Shown: in pieces, positions 1-16,270 of the stretch
How the letters are laid out: every line of letters begins with the position of its first letter
How positions within the stretch are numbered: position 1 is the stretch's first letter
From: Brugia malayi
Lineage: Eukaryota > Nematoda > Chromadorea > Rhabditida > Onchocercidae
Direction: 5' to 3'
Assembly (NCBI RefSeq): GCF_000002995.4
Contig: NW_025062475.1
Coordinates: 2,418,001 to 2,482,000, forward strand
DNA length: 64,000 nt
Notes under the pieces: generated by a model
Database searches by the model: none
What the model saw: the letters and a program-made list of their open reading frames with translations, nothing else
What the model was told of the DNA's origin: nothing
Translations under genes and position numbers: made by a program

Positions 1-141
1 TAGCCGTGGCACATAAATTGTTCAAAATTGTGAAGCCGACGTTCTTTACAACAACAGTAAGCTATTAAAGTTAAAACTAATTAGAGCAATATGATCCGAT
101 ATGATTTGATTATATCAGTAAAACTTTTTTGTGTACTTCAG

Positions 142-3100
142 GTAGTTTCATTTATCGCTGTAATTGTGCTCCTTGTATTATCTATCGGTTCCTTGGCTGC
201 ATATTATATATCCAGGAAAATATTGGGAGAAAAGGTATAAATTTAATAGTTTTTGAGCAAAAGTGAACATGTATCTTTTCTGCATACTTCATTCTTATAA
301 AAAAAGAAATAACCGCAAACTATTTGAATTTTTTTCTTTTATTTAATTGATTTAATTAAATTATAGTTTCTTTCTAGGTTCGTGAATACGTGCGACAACA
401 AATTTCGGCAAATCCTGAATATTTGAGCCAAATGGATGTTTATAAACCAGATGAATGGGAATTGAAACGGAGTGCAATTCATTTAGAAGATGAAATCGGA
501 AGAGGGACTTTCGGCAAGGTATTCTCGTAGAGCAAAGAACTCTGTCTACTCATTCACTACATCTATTCAATCTTCATATTTTTTAAGAAATCAGTGTAGT
601 TTTGTTAGATTTAAACCAGGATAATGCACAGGGTTTAGATTTTTGTTCTGAGATTGCAGGTATATCGGGGATATGGTGACAACTGCAAGTCATACTTAGG
701 TGTTACCTTCGGTGAATGTGCAATTAAAACGGTATCCGAAACAGCAAATAGCGCGGAGCGTCTTCATTTTCTTATCGAAGCAAGCGTTATGAAACAATTC
801 AATACACCTTTTATCGTTAAACTTTATGGCGTGGTCTCTGATGGTCAACCTGTTCTAGTTGTAATGGAAATGATGAAGAAGGTAATGTATCTTCTTACGA
901 ATGTTTAAAAAAAAAGGAAGTAATTCATTCAATATTGCTTTTCAAGTCCTATTTTTCAAGTTTTACATTAAAGGGTAATCTACGTGACTACCTGCGGTCT
1001 AGACGACCAAATGCTGAAGAAAACGTTAACGGTTTGCCAGTACCAGGTGCAATCGATTTCTTCCGTTGGGCGTCACAAGTTGCTGACGGAATGGCATATC
1101 TGGAATCGTTGAAATTTTGTCATCGTGATTTAGCTGCTAGAAATTGCATGGTATTTAAAATTTTGGAGTTTGGTTAAGATTTTGCTGGGAATATATATAT
1201 TACTCTCACTCTACTATTTGGAAATTTTTTTACAAATCATTCTAGGTGAATGAATTCGATACAGTGAAGATTGGTGATTTTGGTATGGCAAGAGATATCT
1301 ATTACCATGAATATTATAAACCAGCAGGTTTGTACATAATTTTGTTTTATTGATTTAGGGTCGCTGAAAACACTTTATAGATGAAAGGCGCTAATATATA
1401 AAATTGAGGCATTTTGAGTTCTCCACATTTGAAAGTCTGACTTAAAAACATTACAAACATGCCTAAAAGTTCTGTACTTCTTACAGTTCTCAGAAGCTGA
1501 CGGTTTATTTTTCAATTTTTTCACTTTAAAGGAAAACGGTTAATGCCAGTGAGATGGATGGCACCTGAATCATTGATGGATGGTAAATTTACCATGAAGT
1601 CAGATGTCTGGTAAGAATTTATTATATAAAAGTATATATACAGGTTGAGTATCTTAAGTGATTCGAATATGGAAATAAAAATGCTTCATTTTAATAATTA
1701 TTATTATTGTTACTATTATTATCATTAATTAACTACTTAATTATTATATAAAATAATTATGTAAAACTGCTTTAATGATAAAATCATTTTTATTGCTTTC
1801 TTAGCTTCTGTGATACATTTGAAAGATTTGAAGGAATTGTATTTGTTTCAAATTAAAGAAATTTTTTTTTTGTAAGACTTTGGAAAGCAGAAAGTTATGA
1901 CAATTTGACATTTATAAACCTATTGATTCATTTACTTACCGGTTTAGAGATTACAGTTTCCGATTCAGTCTATCTGACTTTTTCGGTGGCAAGATAATTT
2001 AAGAAACAAACTAGTTGTAGACAGTCTTTCATGTCCAAAAATTCTTAATATAGAAATAATCTAGTATTAGGATGTGACGAAGCTCGGAATGTTGATAGGA
2101 AGAACGCACTTTACAGTAAACATCATATATATATATATATTATAAATTGAGATTTTATTTTTATTTTTGGAATTAAGTGTTGTTTACAACTACTAAATGC
2201 CAATTTCATATAGGTCTTATGGTATAACACTTTACGAAATGCTTACTTTGGCTCAGCAACCATATTTGGGTTTAGCCAATGAAAGTGTTTTCGATTATAT
2301 TGGTGTGAAGAAGAAAATATTAACCAGACCGACTGGTTGTCCGGATTTTTGGTATGTTTGCGGATTTCAATTTCTTTTGTTGTGAAATGCTACGGCAAAA
2401 GATGATCATGACAAGTCAATAATCATAGCTTTCATTTGATTCATTATTAATGCCATGATTGCGCAGTTCTGAGCATAAGAATGATCTGCTATCATGTTTG
2501 ATATTTTTGAGGTATGAATTGATGAAGCGTTGCTGGAAATACGATCCTCGTGAACGTCCCACTTTTGCTCAAATTGTTGGAATTCTACTGAGACATGCTG
2601 AGGGTGGGATACTTAATTTTCCTGATGATGAATTTCGTGAGGTATTTTTCTCTATATGTTTCATGTATTTCTTAATAAAAAGTTGTTTTATTTCACTTAG
2701 GCGATATTTTTTATAAAATGTTGGAAAGGGAGTATTTATCCCTTTTTTTTTCATCTTCATGGAAGAGATATTGTGAGAAGACTGAAACTGAAGTGTTCAA
2801 TTTATGAACATAAAATACTCTAATTTATATAAATTAATACTTGCATTAATTTTTTTTTACGTAAATTAAAATACTTATGGCAACTTTTATATAAATTCAG
2901 ATACTTATAAAATATGTACAGTTAAAATATTTATATGAGTTTTAAAATACTTGCAGTTTACCATAATTATAGTAGGTAAACTGAGCTGCATATTTAATTG
3001 AAATATTTATGATGATAGTGTGCGTACCATTCAGATGTCATTCGTGATGTCCAATCAAATGAATACGGATGACTATCTAGATGAAGAACTATTCCCAATT

Positions 3101-4128
3101 ACTGATAGTAGTAGACTTGTACGAACTGCTAGTGCAGGACATGTTGATCAGAGCGAGGTAATGTTATTTTTTGCTTAATATGTTGACATTTTTTATCCTT
3201 ACTAAGAAAACAATTCGACTAGATCACAACATTAAATTTGTAATGACATTATTAGTTTTTCTGTGAATTAAAACACATAATGTTAAATAAAATATAGAAT
3301 TAAAATATTTATAGTGACAGTGTGTGTCGCATTTAAACATAACTCATATTTTATTATAGAAAGCCTATTCATGATTTATAAAAGCTATACGTTAATAAAG
3401 TATTTTTAGTAGTTTTTTAGTAAAAGCTATAGTTAATAAAGTAGTTTTTAGTAGTTAAAAGTAGTTTTTCCTTTTATTTCAAGCGTGGATTATAACGTTT
3501 AATTATTTCATTTCAGTTGTCAGCTTACATTGCTAGTCCTTTCTTTTAGACTTCATTCATCAACAGACCGGAAAAGCAACAATTAAATCACTCCAGTAGT
3601 AGTGGCAATATTCGTTATTTATCAAATAATAATGAAGCAAATATTCAGCCAAAGGTTCAACATTGGTTCATTTCTGACTGTGTTCACTTTAGTGATATTT
3701 AAAATATCATATGAGTTATAGGAACGAGAGAATTATAATTGTAGAAAGTTATAGAAACGAGAGAATTATAATTGTAGAATAGAATATTTAATTTCCGCTT
3801 TTATTTTTCGTTCACTGAAGCACTCATTGGTGATGTTTTTTTTTTTTTTTTTCCAATGATAATTTTTTTAGGAATTGTGTAAAATATTATGCAAGTTTTC
3901 TATACTTGCAGCGTATCATCAGTAGAAGGCTAATTATACTGAACAACTGCATAAATTTGATAGTATTTTGACGTTTTTTTTTAGCCAATATGTTTCTCAA
4001 ATCGACGCAGTGGTATCTCATCATGGCGACGGAGTGTTGGCGGTTCTGATCATCTGCAGAGCGGCAGACGTAAATCAGAAACTGACATCAGTTTAACACG
4101 GTTTGATAGAAACGAGGATGAATTTTAA
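142..4128 (+). CDS. daf-2: Insulin/IGF-type receptor tyrosine kinase, 3' half (daf-2 type)
   Basis: Eleven exons keep one frame for 477 residues: 142-234, 378-518, 660-881, 974-1150, 1246-1327, 1532-1610, 2214-2351, 2512-2641, 3035-3157, 3550-3654, 3985-4128. The 5' part (ligand-binding ectodomain) lies outside the window. Seen in order: a hydrophobic membrane segment (exon 1); a juxtamembrane NPEY motif, the known docking site for PTB adaptors; the glycine loop GRGTFG; the ATP-binding lysine in CAIKTV; the catalytic loop [11 protein letters not shown] followed by an activation loop DIYYHEYY with clustered tyrosines typical of insulin receptors; APES; and the C-lobe. A serine/arginine-rich tail of about 120 residues follows the kinase. 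By family knowledge the product is a plasma-membrane receptor feeding PI3K/AKT and FOXO signalling. The symbol is assigned by similarity to the nematode gene; it is the only insulin-receptor type expected in nematodes. Confidence 0.9.
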
Positions 4129-6141
4129 TTTATTATGTTTATCAGTTCTAAATCCACTTTGTTTTATGTGGATTAACAATTTTCGAGAACAACTGATAAT
4201 GAAACATTCTGGGAACTGATAAAACTAGAATCATTTCGGAAAAGAATAGAATAAATGGAATGTCTTACATGATTTCCGCAGTAATGATCTCTGAACATTT
4301 AGTAGTATATCCTAAAGAAAAATTAAATAACATTTTAATTTAAGTTCTTGCTTTAAAAAATTTTTCTAATTATTAACGGAATTACCAAGATAAAGCAATG
4401 ATGCAGTTAAAAAAGGGCTAAAGTTGAAGCTAACTGCTGACTTAATATTTAGAAGTGAATCTCGTATTAGAAATAATGTTGCGTTGTTTATATGTGTTTA
4501 TAATTTTTTGCTCAATTTTTTCTTCTCTTTAGTAATTTTCTTCATTTCTATCAAAAAGGAGAAATTCGTAAGCCTGTTAATTTGAATACGATTGTTGAAC
4601 AAGAAAAATAGAATTTCTTTCATTCTCATCCTCACGTTACCAAAAAACATTTCTCCAACACAAATTCCTCCTCCTTTTTTGTCTTTCTTGTTCTCTTTTC
4701 TTTTCTCTCTGCATAAATATTTGGACTATGTGTTTTTTCATTAAATTTTCTAAAATTTGTTCTTGTTTATTGATTTGTTTTGTTATTAAAATGTCTGTAA
4801 ATTTTTTTTTTTTTTTTTTTTTTGTTCTCTATATTTGATCTTCAAAGATATCATGGAGGTTTTTGTATTCATGGATTTGATTGCAGTATTTCAAGAAACC
4901 GTTTTTTTTATATTATTGGAAACAGTATCAGCATCTGCCATTTTTTTTTTCCTTTTTTGATATCTTTTCTGCTTGATCATCCTCTTCCCCTCCAATAAAA
5001 ATGATTAAAATTTCTATTTGTTGTCCTGCAGATCTAATATACCATTGTTTCCATCTTCTGATAATCTCATTTTAAATTGTTATTGCTCGAATTAAATTGA
5101 AACATTTTTTAGAATTCTCTAGGTTCCAGGTTTTTCCCTAGGAAAGATGGGATGAATGGATCGGTGCTAAAAAGTAGCAACATTTTGTTCCTTAGCTTTG
5201 TTAAACATTTTTTATAGGCGCTTTCCTGTTAATGTTTTTGATAGTAAACAAGGTAGTTTCCTCGTCTTTTTTGAAAATTTTTTCAAACTTTAATGAATAT
5301 ATGATTATCTCTGAGTTTATTATAAGAATATTTATAATTTGTTATAGTTCTAATTATTTGTGATTCTAATAAAAGGATCTTTTTTAGTCGTTGTTTTTTT
5401 TTTTTGTATATCTAAACATAAAGGACATTTGAATTTTAAATTTCATTATTGTTAGTGCAATTATCACACTATTTTTGTGTTACACCATGTTTTGATGAAC
5501 GCGTAAGCACGTACACTTGATCCTTCTTACACGTAATTAAAATTTTTATTTCAAGCTGCACAAAGGCGAATTATTTCTTCTTGCTTATATTCAACCAGAA
5601 ATGCATGATGTAAAGTTTTATACTTTAATTTACATAAGGGCGTTTTGTTACAATTTCAAAAATTTATGCGTCATACGAGTTAAGCCAATTTACTGAAATC
5701 TGGTTGCACTTTTTATTTGCCGATTCTTTTTCTTGTTAACTCATCTTGCTGCTAATATTTTCATGAAAAATTTTGAACAGCATGCAGCAGAAAAGCATAA
5801 CGTGTGCAATCATAAACAACATTATAACAAGTAATGAATAATACTTATAAAATGCAAATAATAAATACAAGTGGCGATAGATCTCATTTATAATTTTGAA
5901 GAGGGCTTGAGGTAGACATAAACTCGAAAGAAATTATTAAACGCTTGAAATTAAATTGTAAGCGTAGCTTCCAATCGTACGGTTTTACCCGTGCAATTGT
6001 ATATTCTATCCAATTGTATGAATGCGTTAAGTGCGTAATGAACGGTTTTTATCATTCTGGTGGTATATCATTTGAACATTGGGTTGTTCGTTACCGGTAT
6101 TGTTTCGAATGTGGAAATTGATATTCCGGTAACATAATTAT
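4129..6141. other. Non-coding spacer 3' of the receptor kinase gene
   Basis: No convincing coding exon is seen on either strand. It holds T-rich tracts, for example a run of about 22 T near 4802-4823. The first part is probably the 3' UTR of the receptor gene, but I cannot fix a polyadenylation site. Confidence 0.5.
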
Positions 6142-6420
6142 CTAAATACAGCTTTGAAAATCCACGGCAATCAAATCACAAGGGAACTGTTTGTCATCGA
6201 TATGAATTCTTTTGCGACTTTTTTGTATAGTCTTTTTATCACTTGTAGAATCTGATATTTCGCTAGCAAAATTTAGTTTAGACACTTGGTTTCTCACCTC
6301 GACATATAATTGATTAATAGCAATGAAACAATTTTCCATCGGTACGAGTTTTCCTGAGTTACTGAAATTTGACTTTGATATCGTAACCGGATAACTTTTC
6401 ACCGATATTTCAATTCGCAT
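6142..6420 (-). CDS. Doubtful 92-residue intronless ORF
   Basis: An open frame of 92 codons from an ATG at 6420 to a TAG at 6142, in a region otherwise without long frames. The predicted protein is polar, with a lysine/arginine-rich patch (KSRKRIH) near residue 70, and has no signal peptide or membrane segment. I do not recognise a family. No TTTCAG-type trans-splice acceptor is visible just upstream, and the flanks give no support from neighbouring exons. It could be a small single-exon gene or chance. Confidence 0.2.
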   Translation of the reverse strand: MRIEISVKSYPVTISKSNFSNSGKLVPMENCFIAINQLYVEVRNQVSKLNFASEISDSTSDKKTIQKSRKRIHIDDKQFPCDLIAVDFQSCI

Positions 6421-9400
6421 AATTCCGATTATCGCATCTTATCGCATTTTATGATCTCTTGTCTCCAGCTACCGGTCTTTAATATAGTCTTATCCAGGAA
6501 TGTGAATAAGCAGCCGAAACCAGTGAAAGTGAAAAATAGGTAATGAAGGAAGGTGACTGAGTGAGCTACTTGATTAAGAAATGGAAAGATAACAGATAAT
6601 AATACTTTTTATGGTGATGTTGTTTGCAATATTTCATATCCTTTGTGTTTTAATTTTGCTGGATGCAAAAATATGAATAATGGAACTACTTATAGTATCT
6701 GATATTTTTTGCACAAAGATGTGAAAAGTTGAGCTATTTGTAATACATAACAATTTAACCATTGAAGACAAGTTTGATGCTCTCCGACATCGTGATTTAT
6801 GGAGTTAGGTAAATGATTCATTACACTGGTCATCGTAATACACATTTATTTTATGTGATTATTTACTTCAATGAGAAAATTTCTACAACACAACGCGCAA
6901 AAACTTTACAGCTTCTGCAAATCAAAGCAAGATGTTCTGTATTGCAGAATTGATTCTATATAATATCGCCTTTATTGTATTGTATATTGCATCTTACGTG
7001 ACTGGCCAACTTTAGCAGGATCACGTTGAAGAGCTTCGAGCAACTTCTCAATCTTCCAAGACTCTACGCACAATGGCAAGTGCTTTAGTAATACCAGCGA
7101 ACTTCCATTAGGTCCTTCGTTCTTTTATTCTGTCCCACAGTTTTCCTGCAATTGGATGAAAGCAGATGTCATATTTGTGATGCTTTTATCAGTTTGGAAT
7201 CACACTGATTCTCAAATAGTTCTTTTGGAGCATCGAGTGCTAAACTATCCAAAAATATTTCACTAAATCATGATACTTACAGTATCCGCAGTAAGCTCAC
7301 AGAACTTAGTGTGGAATGTTTAACTGCTTCCAGATTTCTGATAGAATTCCATCCAGTTTAATTCTCAGTGACTACTAAAGAAAATTCTTATTTGAACAGC
7401 CCTGAATATTAAAAAAAATTGAAATGACCGGCCATCAACTGGGAATAAATGCATACCTATAAAACGCATTTAGCCAGCCTCGTATAACTTGCCACTCACC
7501 CCCTGTAAATAGTTGAATCTTTCCTGCTAAGTCGATCGATTACTCCAGACGTTTCGAAAAAAAACTCCATCCTCCTTTCTCGTACTTCCCAAAATTCTAT
7601 TCCTTTCATGTCCTTCGACTTCTCTGTTTTTATTTTTTTCTTTTTTTTTCTAAACCAGTAACTCCGATATCTTTTCCGCTGGAGGAGGATGGAGAACTGG
7701 GACAGGCAGCGGCAGCTTCGTCGAGTGAGGAATACCTGCCTGAAAGAGAAATTCACTGATTAGAAAGCTATGAAATCGACTTCATGGTTGTTTTGTTTTT
7801 ACTAATTCCTTTTTCGTTTCCAATTTTCGCTTCACGACCTTGTTAAACATTTATGTGGGACAAAAAAATACTGAGCACTCTCTTCTCTTCCATACAATCA
7901 ACAAGTTTATACTTTTCGATTTAATCAAACGTAGCTAAGATTATCATTCCAAAGTACTTACCGTCCTCCTTACGTGTTCTCGAGATGTGCCAGCCTTTTA
8001 GTGTCTCGAACTGCCTGCCGCAGATACCATACTGAAAAAAAAAATAATAATAATAATACAAACTATTTGTTAGAGTAAATTGCCTACGATGTATTACATC
8101 CCAAACTACAGACTCACAGTCATCCTCAAAGTTACTAAAATTATAAATTACCAATGTTGATACATCCCTCCAATTCAATCATCCTCTTTCCGATTCCTTC
8201 CAGAGTTATTCCAGAAACAATTTTGAGGATGAAATATTTTGGGTATAGCCGCAGTCCACGTCATATGCATGACTGGAACTGGAATTCTGATCGCCATAGG
8301 ATCAGCATTGTGTACCTTTCCTTGTACATTAAAATAAGGCTTACAAGACGATTTCCCGAACTCATTCTTCCAAAACCTTAACGCTACCTATCTCTACTGG
8401 TGATAACAGCACCTCCCAGCTCTCCTCGCCATCGTTTGGCAGAGAAAGCTACTTAAACGCCCACCCTGCTCCTTCTACATTTCGCTTAAATTTCGGCTCT
8501 TGAGGTGCCAATCCCTCTTCCATTTCTTCTGCTTTTTCACCCTACCCTTCCTCCATTTGTTATCGCCTTCCGATAATCTCCTCTCTGTCTCGGCTAAACT
8601 AGCATATAATGATTTCTTGTTAACATGAAAAGCGTATAGCGATCACTTGTAATGATCACTCTTAGTGCTCAATCTTTCTCTTCAAATTTTTAGAACTTTA
8701 CTAATCTTAACATATATTTAATTCTTACAATTTTTTTTCTTACCACGGTTAATCAACAACAGCAAGGGTAAAAATGATAAAACCAATTAATGTGTAAGAA
8801 ATTAATGATAAAAACAATGTAATTGTGATACAAATTAGTAATGTAAATTCAACATAAAAGAACCTTCAGATCTGAATGGAAAAAAAAAAGGAAATGTTAA
8901 ATTGAGATTTGTATTATCTCATGCAATGTCATTATATGACCAAAATTTATTCTAAATTTTATAATGTTTCTTAACGTAAACAAAAAATAAATGTGTACTC
9001 TGAAACTATAATAACACTTATGGTAAATGCAAATGAAAAAAACATGTAAGATATTAGCATCTTAGATAAATTGTTTAAGTGATGTTTTTTATTTCTCGGA
9101 TGCATAACATCTACCATTCTCAAAATAGTAAAAGATAAGTGATACAAACACTAAGAGTCCAAACGTTAGGAACGATCGATTGGCACCGTTGCATTTAGAT
9201 GCGTTAAATATAGACGGCTGATTTGTAGCTGTTAAATAATTGAGTTTGCTTGTCAATGTTTGTTTTAGTCATATTTCGACTTAAATTAATTAGTTCACTA
9301 AAGTTCTTAAAATATTTGAAAATTTAATCTGTTTTTTTCTTAAATTCAATGAAGTCGATCAACTTCAACTTTATTATTCTTTCATATGTTAGCTTATTGT

Positions 9401-9831
9401 TGTTAGCTCTTACTTAACGTAGCTCTTATTTAAAAGTCAAGCCTCAATTTACGTATAATTATGAATATGACTGAGATCTCTCTCTCTCTCTCTTCATTTA
9501 TTCTGATATTTTTTTAAAGAAAAAAGATTTTTTTTTTTTTTTTAATGATTCATGTTAAATGTTATGTTTGAAATTGTTCTTAGAGAGCAGATGTCTTCCT
9601 GTACAACTTTTAAGTCCTCACTGATTGTTGTACTATGAGAAATTTTGAAGATCATATAATAGGTATTTCCAGATATTAATGCATATCTTAAAATATATAC
9701 CATTTCCTTTAATTTTAACTTCCTTTATTTACTTTTACAGTTTTTCTTCCTGCTTTTATTATAATAGCAATCTCACTTTATTTTGGAATATTATATTACT
9801 GTATTGAAATTACAACAAATTTTGTGATAAA
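6421..9831. other. Spacer upstream of the PBX homeobox gene
   Basis: No supported exon. The stretch 7500-8600 is less AT-rich than its surroundings and pyrimidine-rich (notably 8400-8600), which could mark an upstream control region or 5' leader of the homeobox gene. That is inference. A CT microsatellite lies at about 9477-9494. A TTTACAG acceptor-like site at 9734-9740, about 90 bases before the homeobox gene ATG, could accept a trans-spliced leader. Confidence 0.35.
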
Positions 9832-13022
<3,191 letters not shown>

Positions 13023-13671
13023 CGTAATGCTTACTAACTTATTTTGCCGTTGTTGTTGCTGTTGTTCTGAAATCATAACGCTTACTGCATTTGTGTTCTG
13101 ACCATCAGTAGATTTTATTTATTTTACCCTAATAGATGCATTTATTGAAATTTCGCTTCAAGAGTTAATTGCAACAGTGTAGCATACGGTTGTGCAATTT
13201 TGAATTACGTGCTGTGATGTAACCATTATCTAAGATGTCTGAGCTAACTTATAGTACTCGTCAAACTAATTTTATTTAGAAATAGAAAACACTCGAAATT
13301 ACTAAAAATACATATGTCTTTCTTACACTGTTGCATTTGGTTGGTATCTTGAAGTAAATACTCTCTCAACTTCACCTATCAAGTGAAGTTTTGGAGAGCA
13401 AAATGCAATCAGTGACCTAAGTTTAAACACAGTATTTCTTTCAAAAGCTGTAAGGTGCTATAATTGTAGTTTTTTTATAATTTGATAGACATTGACTCAA
13501 AACTAACACTGTGAAAGAAATGAGTTTTTGGAAAATAGAGGCTGAGTTTTGAGGAGAATGAGCAAGTTATTCCGACATTTATTATACATTGCGAAACCAT
13601 AATTTGCAAATTTGGATTGAACACTCTCAAAGTTCAGCTTTAATTTTAATGAAATTCTTCCTTTTTCACAG

Positions 13672-13725
13672 ACGCTACCCACAGTAAGCGGTGAACCACC
13701 AATGAAGAAATCGAAAAATGAATAG
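13672..13725 (+). other. Possible alternative terminal exon of the PBX gene
   Basis: A TTTTTCACAG acceptor ends at 13671. The 54 bases after it are in phase with exon 9 (which ends at 12232) and encode 17 residues with a basic end (MKKSKNE) before TAG. Skipping exon 12969-13022 would join exon 9 to this exon in frame. Confidence 0.5.
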
Positions 13726-16270
13726 TAGATGAACCAGCCAACTCAGCACCTCAATACGCATTTAAGGCAAAGTTTTTTTTTTTTTTTTTTGAGCAATATT
13801 TGTGATATTCATTAATTTCGAATGATTTTCTCTCACTTTGTACTATTTTCTTCCACCATTGTTTTGCTTTTTTTTTCTTTTTTTTTTTTTTAAAAGCAGA
13901 GAATTAAAATTGCTGCAGAAATTAGTAAAAATAAATTTTTGCACAAGAAATGTTATTTTGTGGCTAACAAATATATGCAAAAAAAATTGTTACTTTGCAC
14001 TTTTCATAGTAATGCAAGAAAAGAATAGCACTTCGCACTTAACTGTACTGTCACAAGAAACTACTTTTATTCCATTTCAATTTCCGATCTCATTTTTTGA
14101 AATTATAAAACTATTCGAAAATGAAATTTGCTTCATCTTATGTATTATGTGTTCTAGAAAGGTTAAAAAAGCATTACAGAACTGAAAATTTCTATTGTTT
14201 CAATGTACTGTGGTATTTGAAAAGTCGGTACTATGTATGATTTGTTGTTGCTATTGTTCTTTAGTAATTCTTATCAACTGTATATCATTTGCATTTGATT
14301 AATCAAAAATTTTCTGGAATATTTTCTGCCAATTTTTTTATTTCTCATTTTTTTTTTTTATTTTGGGATATTTATGCTTATTTGATTTGTTTTAAAAATG
14401 TATAAAGTATTGAAATCAGTCAACTTTATGATTTGTTGAATTTATTCATATCAATTGTAATTTTTAGCAAAACAATTGATAACTACTGGAAAGTAACTTT
14501 TAATGATCAATCATAGATAATAGAAAAATGGATTTAGAAAATAGATCTAGAAGAATTAGTCTATAGTATTTGACTTGACTAATTTATTATCCAAATTTTT
14601 ATCAGATGATTTATGATTTGCTACTCATCTAATTCAACTGCTCTTACTATCAAATTTATCCTAACCTTAGCTGTTGACAATACAGTTAGTTGTAACATTA
14701 AATCGCAGAATTTGTTCAAATGTCAGTATCAGAACTCGAAATCATAATTTCTGATACTGATTCGGTCAGAAAAATACGGTGGCGTAAGAGATAAATCAAC
14801 TGTGGATGAATTGGTGAATTTATATTGTGTGTGTGTGTGTAAAGAAAGAAAAAGTAATCAAATCGTTGTAGTTCGTTTTTTTTCTTTTCTTCTTTTTTTT
14901 AGTAGGAAATGCATGAAACATATTTTAACGTTCTTTTTTTATCCCATAATTTCAACTATTTACTTGCCCTTGTCATATGCTAATAAAATTTCCTAAATAA
15001 AGTTTTTTTTTTTTTTTTTTTTGATGTAAAATTAAGCTTTCAATACGTTGAATTTATTGTTCTGCTCGAAAGTGTAGTATTGATTGGCTGATTGATTAAG
15101 TAACAATTGTGACCAATAATAATTGCAAAAGGAAATTTATGGATTTGATAGCGTCTTTTGTCATAGTTATCTTTTCGGCATTTTGAAATTGTATCTAATT
15201 AAATACATTCGAGAAATTATTCATGCATGTAATTTGTTAATCGAATTTAAATCTTAAATCACAAAAGATCATAGCCATAGAAATGAATATCCTGCCTCAA
15301 ACTTATCAAAGTTTTACACTGATAAATGATGTGATAAATCAGAAAAAGTAGACGTCAATAATGGAGAGGATAAAATTTGTCAATGTTATTTTGTTTGTAA
15401 CGTTTTAAATTGAAGCAATTATTTAAATCTTAAGTATCTATACTTAAACCCTATTATTATATATTCCATTATATTTACCTTGCATTACTAGCAAAATTGA
15501 TATCACGATAGTATAGCAGCGAATATACAAATGAGTATAAATTGTTTATAAAACACCTAAAGAAGCTGTTGAGATCAAATTTTACATCATCAAATTAGGT
15601 GGCGTAAACTTAAAACATTGAGTTTACGTATCAGTGTAAGTTAATATTTCATTTTGTTGCTAATAATTGCTAATTTCAGGTCTTCTAAAATGTAAATTTA
15701 TCTTAGGAACAGTCAAATAGATATGGAATATAATAAACGATATCGAAGAAATATAGAAATGAACAGACGACAACATATACTATCATCAAATAATTCATTT
15801 GGTATTGATTGTTCCTGAATTTTTTGAAGACTTGAGAGAAATTGATTAAGGTGTAATTTTGGTGACAACTTCAAATGTTTATAAATATGTATAGGTTTCT
15901 TAGATCGGTAACATGTAGTGTTTTGGTTTTTTTTTACAAAACAAGTTTTTACAATACATTTAGAATATCGTAATAAGATTATATTACGTATTATTAGAAT
16001 TGTTGTAAATCGTTTCATTTTAATGTTACTGTTAAAAACGGGTGATTCTTTTTTCTTGAAGATCCTTTAAATTCTTGAAACTATTTAAAGTCTTTACAAT
16101 AATTTATTAGGATTGATATATTGAAAATACTTCAGAGAAAACATGAACTCTTTACTTATCATCTGATATTTTCAAATATTTATTGATCAAAACTTTAGAC
16201 TTTAGTACTTTTCTGTTGTTGAAATATATTAGAAATGCTTATTAAAATGAATAACTTATTTGATTTTCAG
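13726..16270. other. AT-rich spacer between the PBX and DCAF4-like genes
   Basis: No supported gene. Open frames here (for example 13838-14185 on plus) are made of T-rich low-complexity codons. Long T runs lie at about 13771-13790 and 15003-15022. The second part must hold the missing first exon, or the trans-splice region, of the DCAF4-like gene. Confidence 0.5.

Noticed and set aside
7021..7112. Short frame (EELRATSQSSKTLRTMASALV) after a TTTAGCAG acceptor-like site
   Set aside because: Only about 28 codons, with no partner exon found on either side.
7496..8381. Three overlapping ORFs of 75-86 codons
   Set aside because: Low-complexity translations (poly-K, poly-Y, poly-F) on both strands, no start or splice support; better explained as a less AT-rich non-coding stretch.
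13838..14185. 115-codon ORF
   Set aside because: Made largely of poly-T/poly-A codons (F, K, L); no family pattern, and it lies in the flank of the PBX gene.
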